64,000 nucleotides of DNA from Bathymodiolus brooksi (taxonomy: Eukaryota; Mollusca; Bivalvia; Mytilida; Modiolidae). A program made the translations under genes and the position numbers. Shown here piece by piece: positions 17,694 through 29,152 of the stretch; the stretch's first letter is position 1, and every line of letters begins with the position of its first letter. The stretch is taken from positions 79,799,668 to 79,863,667 of the forward strand of contig OY804576.1 of assembly GCA_963680875.1 (NCBI GenBank), read 5' to 3'. The notes under the pieces were generated by a model, which saw nothing but the letters and a program-made list of their open reading frames with translations, had not been told where the DNA came from and made no database searches.

Positions 17694-20600
17694 ATGGAAC
17701 TCGTACAAAGATTGAAACAAAAAGTATCAACCGAGCCTCCTCCTGTCGATATAACAGAAAACTTAGAAACTCTGCAGTTTGAAAGTGCCTTGTCTGAAGA
17801 AGAAAAGGGTCTCTTACACTTGCGTCTAAGATCACATGCTTTGACAGTCACAGCATGTGCTCAGGCAACATATTTTGCTACAGTTCTCAATGAAGCAAGG
17901 TATCTGAAGAATTTTTTTATTAAAAAACAATTCCTATATGTAAAAGGGGTGACTCTACGTACATATTTTTGTCCTGAAGACACAGGAAGCGACACATAGT
18001 AGGAGTTGTTTATATTTTTTACATTTGAACTGTTTTAGTTTTCTGATTATGGAGTTTTCATGTTCTGGCCCCAAAGGCAGAGTATTGATGTACAGCCTTA
18101 GGGTATTAATTTATGCAACAACAAAAAATATTTCAAATTATGCTGTTTACACTGCTGATTATATATTGCATTTCATAATACATTTATACCAGACTAGGAA
18201 CCATAACTACTTGATCCCACAGTCTCAAACTCAGTAAAAGTACATCTCTTTCTTTTCCAAAACTATACCTCTCTGGAATGCATTCCCTTGTGATGTTTTG
18301 TTGATATTTTGCAGGCAGCTTAGGAGACAAATTAAAAGTCCACAGAGGAAAACTGCAAAAATTATGCAAGATAGAGAACCAAAGGATCCTGTTAAGATTG
18401 GTATAATGGGATGTGGTCGGTTAGGAAGTCAGTTAGCACATTGTCTGTTAACTTATGGTGGTGTTAAACCAAAAGACATAAAAGTTTCTACAAGACGACC
18501 AGAAACACTAGGTATAGCTAGCTACACAATAGAATACATAAGTTCAATATTCATCACAAAACCAATGAGATCAAGGATAGTGATTATCTGTTTCTAACAT
18601 GTAACATTTACTAGATTATTTTTATTTTCATTAGAATGCATCTCACATTTTAATGTAGCAAAAAATCTTGTTATTAATATCAGAACCAAGGACACTTTGT
18701 TTTCTAATAATAGTACAGTAATTCAGCTTAAATCAGAACATATAATTTAGAAATATATTTATAGCAAGTTCTAAAAATCTGGTGAAATCCTTAGAAATGT
18801 AAATTAGTTAATGCTAAATGTAAGAAATCTCACTTCACTTTTTTTTCCAAGAACAGATTTATACATACATGATTCTGTACACACAACGCTTCAGTACACA
18901 AAAGTTACAATGTAAATTACAAGGGTGTTAAGATCATGGTGTTTAACATCACTTTCAACAATATTTCAGTTATATTGTGGTGGTTGTAAATTACAAGTTT
19001 GATAAATATACTAGATTTTGATATAACATGCTAATTTCTAATCTTGTATGTGTATGTAAGATTTACAATCTATTCAAAGATGATTTTTTTTATATTCAAC
19101 AGAGTTATGTCCCTTGTGAATATAAAAATGTTTTACATGTCAAATTTGTTCATTTACCTGTACCGAATTTGCATTTTGTGGATACCTTTAATCCTCCAAA
19201 TTGTAGTAAAAGTAAAATAGTAATAAATGACATCTTTTATTGTTTTTCAGAATATTTACAAAATAAAGGAGTTGATTGTTTCTATGACAATATCAAGTTG
19301 ATATTAACATCACATGTGGTGTATATGTGCGTTTTACCATCACAAATTCCATCAATAGCTGAAGAGTTGAAACATAATGTTCCACCGACAGTAATACTTT
19401 ATTCCCTAGTAAGCACATACACGACAAAGAAATTAAAACAGATTTTACTAACAACAAATATCATACACCCAGAATTCAACTGGACAGAAGAAAGCCACAC
19501 AAATCATTGGGACTGTACACTTAATGTCAATGCAGCTTTAGAAAATAGAGAAACAGTAGAGAAAACTTGTCCTATAGGATTCAAAAAGTCAGGTAAATTT
19601 CTTATGATAAATATAGAATAATGTCAGCTTTGAAGGTAGACATGGACATTATGGCAAGTATTGCAGTGAGTCCGATTGGAATATATGTCGAGACCATCAA
19701 AACTGACGTTATTTTTTTTAATCAGTATTATACATCATAATGTAATGTCACTCTGACCAATATTTTCCAGTATTAGAGCCAGTCCGTTCATGATACTGAA
19801 AATATCACTTAAAGAGATCAAATGAAAAAAGATTGATTTACCGATAATAATACATACTATATATTACAATTCAGCTGGTTTCTAATATAGACGTTTGTCA
19901 TATATTTAGATTTACATCTTCATGGGGGAGGGTTGTGATCGTGATCGTATGGTAGTTGGATTTACAACTACCTATGCAATCAGTGCCTATCACCACTAAT
20001 GTTGCGAGTTTGAATCCCTCTCAGGCGAGGTGTACTCGATACAACATTATGTAATAAAGTTTGTCAGTAGCTTGCGTCAAGTCGGTGGTTGTCTCCGCAT
20101 ACTCCGGTTTCCTCCACCAATAGAACTGACCACCACAGTTTAACTGAAATATTGTTAAACACCATAAACTAACCAAATCAAACCAATGATTGTTATCTAT
20201 TTGGTTAGTTTTATATTTACATCTTCATGTAATTAAATTGATCCAGTTTTTTGCATAAAATTGATTCATTTACGAAAAGCCTTTGAGTTAAGGAACTGTG
20301 CTTTAATGTTGCTCTTCTTTCTCTCAAAAAGTTCTCTTCAACAGTTTCATGTGCACATCATTTGCTTTGAATAATTTTAATGTATTTGTGAATCTTCCAA
20401 AGACTATCCTATTACAAAAATTAAATAGCTCATGTATATTAAATATATGATTTCACACTTTCATAGACAATGTTCTTGAGATTAGCCATTAGGTTCAAAC
20501 ATTTCAGTGTTAGCTAATTAGTTTACCAAAAGAGGCCTTATATAATTGTATTATATTTGAAGTTTGTCTGTGATGTCATAAATACAAGAAAATAAAAATA

Positions 20601-23600
20601 GACTGAGACCTGTAGAACAGTGAGTTGTAAATAAACCAGAATCATGTCTAACAAAGTATCAAATGTAGTTCCAATAATTTGAGGAGTACCTATAAAGTGC
20701 GAAACGAAATAGAAACGAAATCAACGAAATCAACGAAATGGAAACGAAATGAAACGAAACCAACGAAATAGACTGATATGAAGAAAATGGAAGGAAACAA
20801 ATAAAAGACAAAAGGAAATAAAGAAATAAAAAAAAAGATAATTCGATTTTTTAAATACAATAATTTTGATTAATTATAACCCATCTTGCATGTCTGTCCG
20901 TTACAGTACTCCTCACGTACATTACCCGCAACTCAATCCAAGCCGGGTTTGCTTCCCGACAAACTTTCAGAAGTTCAAATGTCATATTTTTATTTGTGTT
21001 TGTGTGTGTGTCAGTATTTATGAATTATAAAGTTTCTGGAGTGGGCATATAGAAAAAAATGGGGGATATGAGGGGGTATGTTCATAGATTGGGATATTGA
21101 GGGTTCATTATTTGTCTGATTTTATTACGTTTTTCGTTTGTATTCTACATAAATTTGCCTATTCGGAAACCAAACAGGATGGTCTTGAGTTTCAGATTCT
21201 GGGCACTATTTGACTACTGGATTTTCCCGACTTGTCACGTTTAATCCCCATGAGCTTCTTATCGGTTTTGTCTGTTTTTGTGGACTTTCCCTTTTGAATG
21301 CGCCTTGGCGTACAGTACCATTGTTATTACCTTTATTCGGTAGTGTGCCAACAGATCTGGCGTAATGTCTTACCGTTGTTCTTTCCGAGATATACAGGGG
21401 TCAAAAAGACCCAACACTATAAACTTTTTATTTCAAATCCTATTGTTCTATTTTGAAGAACTAAAAAAAAAAACAACAGCAACATAGCAGGACGTACAGT
21501 GAGCGCCCTCCTTACAGAATGCTTGCAAAAACTAAACATAAGAAACTCTGGAAGTTTTATTGAAATCCATTCTGTTGTTTAGGAAGAGTTATGGATAACG
21601 CAACAGTATCCTCTCTCTATTGTATAGCCTTGTATGACAATTACATAGCCTTAAATGACAAAGTCCAAAAGTGAAGAAATTTTAGCAAGGACTGTTAAAA
21701 TGGGAAAACAAAAATAGAAGGTGCACAATGCCATTTGGTACTAAAGAATTCATGAAATTAATGAACCTTGCCATATGCAGGGGCGGATCCAGAGGGGGGC
21801 GCACCCGGCGCATGCCCCCCCTAAAATTGGAAAAAATATGATTTTTTGGCGTAAAATCCCTCCGCTCGGTGCAATTTTTTTAAGTGCGCCCCCCCCTAAC
21901 TTGAAATCCTGGATCCGCCCCTGATATGGTATTAAAGATTTCCTGTAAGATTCATTCAATTCCATCAAGTTGTTAAGGAGGAATTGCATAGGCAGTGAGG
22001 GAAGCACTCACGGACAAATACTATATACCCCCCTCCCGCTGGATAGCGGGGGGTATAGCAATATGTGCCGTATCAAATTTTATTAATACCGGAAAAAAAA
22101 TTTGGAGGGGAGGTGATTTGGGTTTTTTTAATATGAAAAGGGATCAAAGGGAAAAAAGGTACTTTTACAAGATATGTAGATTTTTTTTAAATTTCTAAAG
22201 TAAATTTTTGATAGGATTTGTATACCTCCGCCAAAAAAAGATTGGGGTATATAGGACTTCTGCTTTTGTCCGTTCGTTCGTTTGTCCTTCCCGTCGTCAC
22301 ACTTTTTCGTCTCTCCGACACACTTTTAAATTTTGCTCGGACGGGGATATTTATTAGTGAACTTTAACTACTGCATTTCTGTTATTTTAATTCCTCTCCT
22401 TTCAACAGACTTGACGTTGCTCTTCTGATTCCCAAATTTAAAAGAAGCCACTAAGTGAAAAGGACAGACTCCCGCTGAATAAATGCATAGTATTCTTGTT
22501 CAATGGTGATCAAATCCTGTCCTCTCCTGGTGAAAGACACTGAGACATGTGTGGGAAGTAGTCTAGCATCGTATTTCGTTTTGTTTTCGTTGATTTCGTT
22601 GGTTTCGTTTTATTTCGTTTTCATTTCGTTGATTTCGTTTTCCATTTCGTTTTTGTTGATTTCGTTTCGTTGATTTCGTTTCGCACTTTATAGGTACCCA
22701 TAATTTGAGTCCTCCTCTCTACATACTGAACACAAAATTTGATCCTAATGACATTCAGTTTAGGCAAGTTTTACTTTATTAAAGTTTAGGCAAGTTTTAC
22801 TTTATTAAAGTTTAGGCAAGTTTTACTTTATTAAAGGTTAGGCAAGTTTTATTTTATTGAAGCTTAGGCAAATTTTATTTTATTTTATTAAATTTAAGGC
22901 AAGTTTTATTTTATTAAAGTTTAGGCAATTTTTACTTGATTAAAGTGTAGGCAAATTTTACTTTATTAAAGTTAATGCAAGTTTTACTTTATTAAAGTTT
23001 AGGCAAGTTTTACTTTGTTAAAGTTTAGGCAAGTTTTACTTTATTAAAGTTTAGACAAGTTTTACTTATTAAAGTTTAGACAAGTTTTACTTTATTATTG
23101 TTTCTAAAGGCAAGTTTTACTTGATTAAAGAGTCACTTTAATAAAATATAAATACTAATAATTCCTCTATTAATTTTATGTTAGTAGATTTTATATAGAA
23201 TGACTGTAGGAATATATTATGTAAGCGACAGCTTTGAAGGTCGAGACAGACATTATCGCTAGTATTGCAGCGAGTCTAATAGGACGAGCTATGATACTAG
23301 TGATAATGTATGTCAAAACCTTCAAAACTGACGTTATTGTTGTTATCGGTATTAAATGTCATAATGTGATGTCATACTGACTGATATTTTCCAGTATCAG
23401 AGTCAGTCTATTGATACTGACAATATCACTCACTGAGATCAAAGGAAAATGTCCAATTTAGCAAAAAGCTTAAATATACAAATGTATGTCTTTTGACAAG
23501 TTGATATCTACTTAAATTAATTATTACAAATGCCTAATCATGGATTTTATTTTTGCTATACAGAAGGTGTGGTTAATACAACAGAAAAGTTTGCTGAGCA

Positions 23601-26015
23601 GATGTTATTTGCCTTCATTAATATGTGCACACAGCTACAGTTGACAAAAACTGAAACTCTACAAATAGTTCATACTGTATTGTTTAAAGATATAATGGAA
23701 GACAAATTTAGAGAAGAAGATTTCATCAGAAAGACAGGCAATTTGACTGTGTAAGTATTTAACAGTATTGCAAAATTAAGAGAGATATAATATAAAATTG
23801 AATGTGAACACTGTGGAACTCACTACCGGGTATACAGTCAAACTTGTCTGTGCGGTCACCTCTATTAGGCAGTCACTTGTATTAAAAGGTCATCTTTTTA
23901 TTGTCTTGTCGTAGAAAATGTCATATAAATTGAATCTCTTTTAAGAGGTCACCTGTCTTATAAGACCACTTTTTCTTTGTCCCAAAGGTGACCTCTTAAT
24001 ACAGGTTTGACTGTATATTGTTTTGACAATATTAAACATTTATATGAAAATGCCATTGAAATGAAAACAATACAATTTACATAACATTATCTCTTTTGTA
24101 AAGTCTATTCTATTAGAATATTGAGATTTGTTAGGAATGGTGTTCAGAAATTTATATATCACTTTTTTTGCTGATTTTGGATAGTATTATGTTTTGAACA
24201 TGAATTACAACTCGTGAACTAAATACAGAATTCCCAATCTACACCACCATGTGCTTTTAAGTTGACTTGGAAAAAGGCCATGTGAGCTTTTGCCATCACT
24301 TGGCGTCTGTTATACGTCGTAAACTCTTCACTTTTAATTCTTCTCTTCTGTAGCAATTGATTTAAATTTTTAGCAATTTCTGTAATTGACCATTACTTCT
24401 TTATTTTAAGTCAAAATGAGCTCAAATTTAGATTGTGTCTCCATGATAACGAGTGGTTCAACAGATCTGTAGGTTTTTTATCCCTGACATTTGTCATGTG
24501 TTGTAGCTGATTTATAACAATTATGAAAATGAGGCTTATTTTGATCTTAAAAATGTTCTCTTCTGAAAACATTGATCCAAGTGAAACTAAATTGAGCTAG
24601 AATGGTGTTACTGTTTTGGTTGTTCACTCAAAATTACATCCAAGATAGCTACTGTTACTAAAATAGAAATTTCTTTAATTGACCATTACATGAGAATGCA
24701 ATTCCATGACAATGGGCATTTTAAAAACTGTGACAGCATTGTTCTCTATCCAAGATGGTTGCCATTTGTAGAAAAATTATTTTTAATTGATAAAAGTCAA
24801 TTACAGCTTTATTTTTTAGTCAAAATGAGCTTAAATTTAAACTGAAGCTGCATGACAATGAGTAGTTTAACATATTGTTTAGTCAATTTATACCGATTGT
24901 GCAAATTAGGCTTATTTTGGTACAAATAATTATCACATTAAAATGCTCTCAGAAATCACCAAACCAAATTAGACTGGGACGATCTTTGGTCCTCTTTCAA
25001 AAGTGTGTGTGACAACCCCATGCCACCTTCCATTGAAGATGGATGCTATTACTGAAAATAGGAATTTCTTTGAAACAACAACCGAAAAAGGGATAATTTT
25101 AAGCTGGAATGCACTAAAGTTCAATTATAACTTTCATTTTATTTTTTTAATAAAATTTTGAAATCAAATGGAACAAGATGAACTGTGAGCTAATGCTCAC
25201 TTATGATACCTCTGCTCTTCGGCAAACAGGAAGTAGGAATCTGATGGGTCCAAAAACGCTTCCCACGATATGGGGTACCTATATGAAGCTTGTGACCAAA
25301 TATCAGATCTCTGCCATCAATAGTTGCTGAGAAAAATGTGACTAAAAATGGGCATATACAAAATGTATGTTCAATGTGTATAAAAATCAACAAAGTCGGC
25401 AAACAGGAAGTAGGAATCTGATGGGTCCAAAAACGCTTCCCACGATATGAGGTACCTATATGAAGCTTGTGACCAAATATCAGATCTCTGCCATCAATAG
25501 TTGCTGAGAAAAATGTGAACGAAAAATGTGCATATATGTTCAATGTGTATAAAAACCAACTAAGTCAGCAAACAGGAAGTAGGAATCTGATGGGTCCAAA
25601 AACGCTTCCCACGATATGGGGTACCTATATGAAGCTTATGACCAAATATCAGATTTCTGCCATCAATAGTTGCTGAGAAAAATGCGACGAAAAATATCTT
25701 GGATGCACAGAGGTAAAACAGTATACCCCCCTCCCCCTTCAGGGAGCGGGGGTATAAAAATATGTGAGTGATTACAGCTGCAGTCATATGATCAACTGCC
25801 ATTTTTAAATTATATTTAATATTTTTTTCAGTTCATTTCCTAGATTTGACTTAGTGAGAGTTCTTAGTGTAAAGACCCCTGTACAGAGAAAGTTGGTAGA
25901 AGATGAACACATCAGAACAACATATGTACAAAAGTATTTGTCTGTCTTTGATACTTACATCAGACAAAGATCTCAAGCTTTATTAGCTGGAGAGAAGGAC
26001 TGGTACGGTACATAA
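17694..26015 (+). CDS. NOXRED1: NOXRED1 homologue (P5CR-like NADP oxidoreductase), five exons
   Basis: Coding exons are 17694-17899, 18315-18511, 19251-19592, 23564-23750 and 25832-26015. All have GT-AG junctions, the phases match, and they join to 371 residues. The start [11 protein letters not shown] leads to [16 protein letters not shown], a motif that vertebrate NOXRED1 shares. Exon 2 holds the Rossmann dinucleotide-binding motif [10 protein letters not shown] (residues about 98-107) and STRRPETL. Exon 3 has [13 protein letters not shown], typical of the pyrroline-5-carboxylate-reductase-like fold. Exons 4 and 5 form the helical C-terminal part, ending KDWYGT. The family is annotated as an NADP-dependent oxidoreductase by fold; its substrate is not known to me. 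No frameshift is seen. The 3.97-kb intron 3 carries the large inverted-repeat element. Confidence 0.93.
18935..18985 (-). mobile_element. SINE family 1 tail fragment
   Basis: About 50 bases of the tail remain (CACTTTCAACAATATTTCAG then TTATATTGTGGTGG), in NOXRED1 intron 2. Confidence 0.55.
19628..19830 (+). repeat. Hairpin-forming interspersed repeat, copy 2
   Basis: Same family as 6670-6895 and 23228-23450. It has AGCTTTGAAGGT, GACATTATGGCAAGTATTGC, GTCGAGACCATCAAAACTG, TTTTCCAGTATTAGAG and GATACTGAAAATATCACTT. It is the most diverged of the three; the central inverted segment is shortened. Confidence 0.7.
19931..20168 (+). mobile_element. SINE family 1, full-length, in NOXRED1 intron 3
   Basis: Forward copy. 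Head GTGATCGTGATCGTATGG, GTTGGATTTACAACTACC, B box GCGAGTTTGAATCCC, then GGTGTACTCGATACAAC and the tail TTTAACTGAAATATTG. It follows directly on the hairpin repeat at 19628-19830. Confidence 0.82.
20684..22699. mobile_element. 2-kb inverted-repeat transposon with 10-bp target duplication
   Basis: The left end GAGTACCTATAAAGTGCG and right end CGCACTTTATAGGTACCC are complementary. They extend inward as about 100 bp of imperfect CAACGAAAT repeats (left, to 20765) and their complement (right, from 22575). ATAATTTGAG flanks the element on both sides (20674-20683 and 22700-22709). The 9-10 bp duplication and long ends suggest a Mutator-like or unclassified DNA transposon. I find no transposase ORF inside, so it is non-autonomous. 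A hAT-type MITE is nested at 21778-21923. It lies wholly within NOXRED1 intron 3. Confidence 0.82.
21778..21923. mobile_element. hAT-type MITE (CAGGGGCGGATCCAG ends)
   Basis: Starts CAGGGGCGGATCCAG and ends CTGGATCCGCCCCTG, a perfect 15-bp terminal inverted repeat. The middle has C-run and G-run segments. ATATG lies on both flanks, so the expected 8-bp duplication is only partly preserved. A second, decayed copy is at 56410-56560. Confidence 0.8.
22757..23130 (+). repeat. 26-bp minisatellite, ~14 copies
   Basis: The unit is GTTTAGGCAAGTTTTACTTT followed by ATTAAA. Copies in the middle are the most regular; copies near the edges carry small deletions. It starts about 50 bp after the inverted-repeat transposon ends. 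Confidence 0.9.
23228..23450 (+). repeat. Hairpin-forming interspersed repeat, copy 3
   Basis: The best copy of the family. Arm GAAGGTCGAGACAGACATTA pairs with the later TAATGTATGTCAAAACCTTC with few mismatches. A second short stem is formed by CAGTATCAGAGTCAGT and GATACTGACAATATCAC. No coding potential. Confidence 0.75.
23831..24016. mobile_element. MITE with ACAGTCAAAC ends, copy 1
   Basis: Begins TATACAGTCAAACTTGTC and ends CAGGTTTGACTGTATA. The complementary ends include a GGTCACCTCTATTAGG / CCTCTTAATACAGG type pair. TA bounds the element on both sides, as for Tc1/mariner-related MITEs. It lies in NOXRED1 intron 4. A second copy is at 26751-26994. Confidence 0.75.
24260..25185 (+). repeat. 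Diverged relative of the 660-3060 repeat
   Basis: Contains GGCCATGTGAGCTTTTGCCA, CACTTGGCGTC, AGTCAAAATGAGCTCAAAT twice, CTGCATGACAATGAG and TGTGCAAATTAGGC, in the same order as in the earlier block. Spacing is loose and the copy is old. It is located in NOXRED1 intron 4. Confidence 0.65.
25200..25760 (+). repeat. Three ~175-bp tandem units, with GTATACCCCCC end
   Basis: Units start near 25221, 25398 and 25567. Each contains GGAAGTAGGAATCTGATGGG, AAAACGCTTCCCACGATATG, GGTACCTATATGAAGC and CATCAATAGTTGCTGAG. The block ends with a CCCCCTCCCCCTTCAGG.. GGGGGTATA inverted pair like the one at 22020-22060. It lies immediately before NOXRED1 exon 5. Confidence 0.8.
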
Positions 26016-26205
26016 TTTGATTATTGTGCTAACATGGATGGAGGGGAAAATATATTGTAGATATTTGTTATAATGATATTCTGTGATAAACAATTATTAT
26101 ACATTTTGTATTTAATGTTTTTTTAATAAAAATTTTGTTTTGAATCTAATGATTTAATTGAATGAAGATACAGTACATTAGTTAGGATCAGTATAAATAT
26201 CCTGA

Positions 26206-26606
26206 GAACTGCATCGGTAGTGCAATAGTTAACATACTCTCCTTGAGTGCGGAAGATTGTGGGTTCGAGCCCCTATCCGGCCAAACCAAAAACTATAAAA
26301 TTGGTATTGGTTGCTTTTCCGCTAAGCATGCAGCATTAAGAAGAAAAAGTATCCGCTAAGCATGCAGCATTAAGGAGAAAAAGCAAAGACTGGTTTGCTC
26401 GGAATCAGGATAATGTGTCCGTGTGGAGCGACATGTCTATCTGCAGACTGTTGTTTCAGTGAGCTAGCACTATAAAAATCCAACTAAGCATGTTGGTCTA
26501 GTACAAAGCGAACCTCATCATCATCTCATTGAAATTAACTTGTTCTCGCCATGATATAGCTGAAAAATTGCTGAGTTGGCGTTAAACAACAATCACTCAC
26601 TCACTA
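26206..26606 (+). mobile_element. SINE family 2, full-length
   Basis: A tRNA-like head (GCATCGGTAGTGCAATAG, then GATTGTGGGTTCGAGCC as B box) joins to the body: GGTTGCTTTTCCGCTAAGC, GGAGCGACATGTCTATC, CTAGCACTATAAAAATCC. The tail is CTCGCCATGATATAGCTG and GTTGGCGTTAAACAACAATC, ending (CACT)n. A 25-bp body segment around AAGCATGCAGCATTAAG is duplicated. It is about 190 bp past the NOXRED1 stop codon. Confidence 0.85.
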
Positions 26607-26750
26607 AATATCCTGACATTACTGAAAAATGAAACAATGAAACACCTTTAGAGGTACACTTTTAATTAACAAAGTTGGACACTAAAAGTCTCAATCAATA
26701 TATGTATTATTATATTAACCCATTCTTCCTACAAAAAATGGAAAATATAT

Positions 26751-26994
26751 ACAGTCAAACGTGCCCATGCGGTCAACTCTATTAAACAGTCATCTGTATT
26801 AAAAGGACAACTTTTTCTTGTCTTGTCATAGATACTTTCATATGAATTGAACCTCTTTTAAGAGGTCACCTGTCTTATTAGGCCACCTTTTCTTTTTATT
26901 TTCATATGAATTGAACCTCTTTTAAGAGGTCACCTGTCTTATAAGGCCACTTTTTCTTTGTCCCAAAGGTGACCTTTTAATATAGGTTTGACTA
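26751..26994. mobile_element. MITE with ACAGTCAAAC ends, copy 2
   Basis: Same ends as 23831-24016. An internal segment (TTCATATGAATTGAACC to GGCCAC) occurs twice in tandem, which makes this copy about 55 bp longer. Confidence 0.75.
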
Positions 26995-27225
26995 AAAATG
27001 TAGAACACTGGACAGTTTAACTATGGTTTGATAAGAGTAGCAACCTAAATGTAAAGCCATTAACTCAAGAATATTTGAAATGTACATTAGCTTATGTTTA
27101 TGACATGCTTTTTGTGTTTTTACCTATTTAATGAAGATATCTCAATACATAAAGATATAGATATCTGCTATAAAAAATGCAGAAAACTCTATTATAATAC
27201 TTGTATCTTTATTAGGGGCTAAGGT

Positions 27226-27352
27226 TATGGTGTTTAATGCTACTTTCAACAATATTTCAGATATATCTTGGTGGTCAGTTTCATTGATTATTTACTGATT
27301 GCATAAGTAGTCATAAATCCAACTACCATACGATCACGACCACCACAGCCAC
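27226..27352 (-). mobile_element. SINE family 1 with central deletion
   Basis: Tail (TTTAATGCTACTTTCAAC) and head end (CATACGATCACGACC) are present. The middle, between about 27290 and 27300, is lost. Confidence 0.7.
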
Positions 27353-27407
27353 TGTATCTTAATTGAATTACAGAAATTTGTACTAAAATAGAGATATCAA
27401 CATGTAT

Positions 27408-27625
27408 TTAGAATAGAGATATTTGTAGTTAAAATAGAGATATTTGTAGTTAAAATAGAGATATTTGTAGTTAAAATAGAGATATTTGTAGTTAAAATAG
27501 AGATATTTGTAGTTAAAATAGAGATATTTGTAGTTAAAATAGAGATATTTGTAGTTAAAATAGAGATATTTGTAGTTAAAATAGAGATCTCTGGAGTTAA
27601 AATAGAGATATCTGTATTTGTAATA
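27408..27625. repeat. 21-bp minisatellite, ~10 copies
   Basis: Unit TTGTAGTTAAAATAGAGATAT. Since 21 is a multiple of three, one minus-strand frame stays open and reads ISILTTN over and over. There is no start context, splice signal or conservation to support a protein. Confidence 0.9.
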
Positions 27626-27705
27626 AACAATATCTCTATTTGTTGTAGAGATATATGTATTTCTTTAATAAATAGAGCTATCTGCATTTTAAATGAGTGA
27701 TTGGT

Positions 27706-27927
27706 TGGTTTGTGGTGTTTAACACCACTTTCAAGAATATTTCAGTTATTGTGGCGGTCAGTTGTATTGGTGGAGGAAACTGGAGAAAACCACTGACAAG
27801 CTTTATCACATAATGTTGTATCAGTACACTTCTTTGTGAATTGGGTTCGAACTCACAATTTTTGATGGTGATAACATTGCACAGGTAGCTGTAAATCCAA
27901 CTACCATACATCCTGACCACGACGGCC
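27706..27927 (-). mobile_element. SINE family 1, nearly full-length
   Basis: Reverse orientation, with TTTAACACCACTTTCAAG, GTTGTATCAGTACAC, GGGTTCGAACTCAC (B-box complement region) and CATCCTGACCACGACGGCCCC. Confidence 0.78.
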
Positions 27928-28336
27928 CCATTGCACCTAGGTTGAAGTCATTGCTACAAAAATTCTATGGATTTTGCAACTGTTCCGATAGTTAGGTAGT
28001 TTTATTTTTTATTTTATCTCTAAAAAAAATTCTGGATACACTTTTTGTCTAGTATCAGATAATAACAATTTGTAAATAAATTGCATAAAGGGATCTCCAT
28101 TATAGTTCCCTTACGTTTTAAATCATGTGTTATATTAGAAATTATTAATGCATGTTTAAGAGACAATTCGATATGTTATTTTTTTTTATTGGGGGGTAAT
28201 ACCTAGAATTAGACAAAGTAAAATTGTTCAATAAAATCTTATTGTATTTCTACTTCGAAATTCAATTTATTCAGATATATAGATACCTGCAGAAATATAA
28301 AATATAAAAAAAGATCTTTTTAAACCTGTACAAATC

Positions 28337-28572
28337 GTATGGTAGTTGGATTTACAACTATCTGTGCAATCAGTGCCTATCACCACTAACGTTGTGAGTT
28401 CGAATCCCACTCAGGCGAGGTGTACTTGATACAATATTATGTGATAAAGTTTATCAGTGACTTGCAGCAGGTCGGTGGTTTTCTCCAGGTACTCCGGTTC
28501 CCCCCACCAATAAAACTGACTGTCACGATATAAATGAAATATTGTCGAAAGTGGCGTTAAACACCATAAACC
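28337..28572 (+). mobile_element. SINE family 1, full-length
   Basis: Forward orientation. B box GTGAGTTCGAATCCC is intact. Tail CACGATATAAATGAAATATTG and GTGGCGTTAAACACCATAAA. The 28600-29150 stretch after it is AT-rich with nothing recognised. Confidence 0.8.
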
Positions 28573-29152
28573 AACCAGGAAGTATGTCAGTTGAAGACGC
28601 AATTTTTTTTAATAGCCAAAGTTCAGAAACCATGTGGGATTATATAATTGATAAACATAAATATAATGTCTATACGATCTGCTCCAATAATGTCAATTGA
28701 TATCATTCCTTTCATTTATTAGATTATCAATATTGTTTTGAAAGAGATTTTAAAGTATCAAATTGCCTTTGTTTTTTGTTTTCGTCCATGAGTGGTTAAT
28801 TCTTATTTTGCGGTAATCGGTGCGAACACCATGAACACGTAACTAAACAAAAGAATATTTCTAATTTCTTGTACATGTCCACAATTCTTATTAGTTTGTG
28901 CGTGATTAACAAAAATTCCTGAAGTTTTGATTAATCGGTGTGGATATATTCAACTATAGATGTAAGTATTTTACATAAGTCTCTACAAAAGGGCTTTACA
29001 AGATCTCGACGGTTTTTTTTTTGTGAAATATAACAAACACATGTATTTGTTTGACTATAATGTCTTCTAACGGTGAACAAAATCTACTCATTTACCCATT
29101 GACCAGATAACAAATTTGTATGTACATTTTTTGTACTTGGAAAACAATTACT

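Noticed and set aside
25190..25802. Minus-strand ORFs with [20 protein letters not shown] repeated
   Set aside because: The three 175-bp tandem units explain the repetition. No domain and no splice sites were seen.
27397..27687. Minus-strand ORF encoding (ISILTTN)n
   Set aside because: It comes from a 21-bp minisatellite whose length is a multiple of three. No start context, splice signal or non-repetitive flank supports it.
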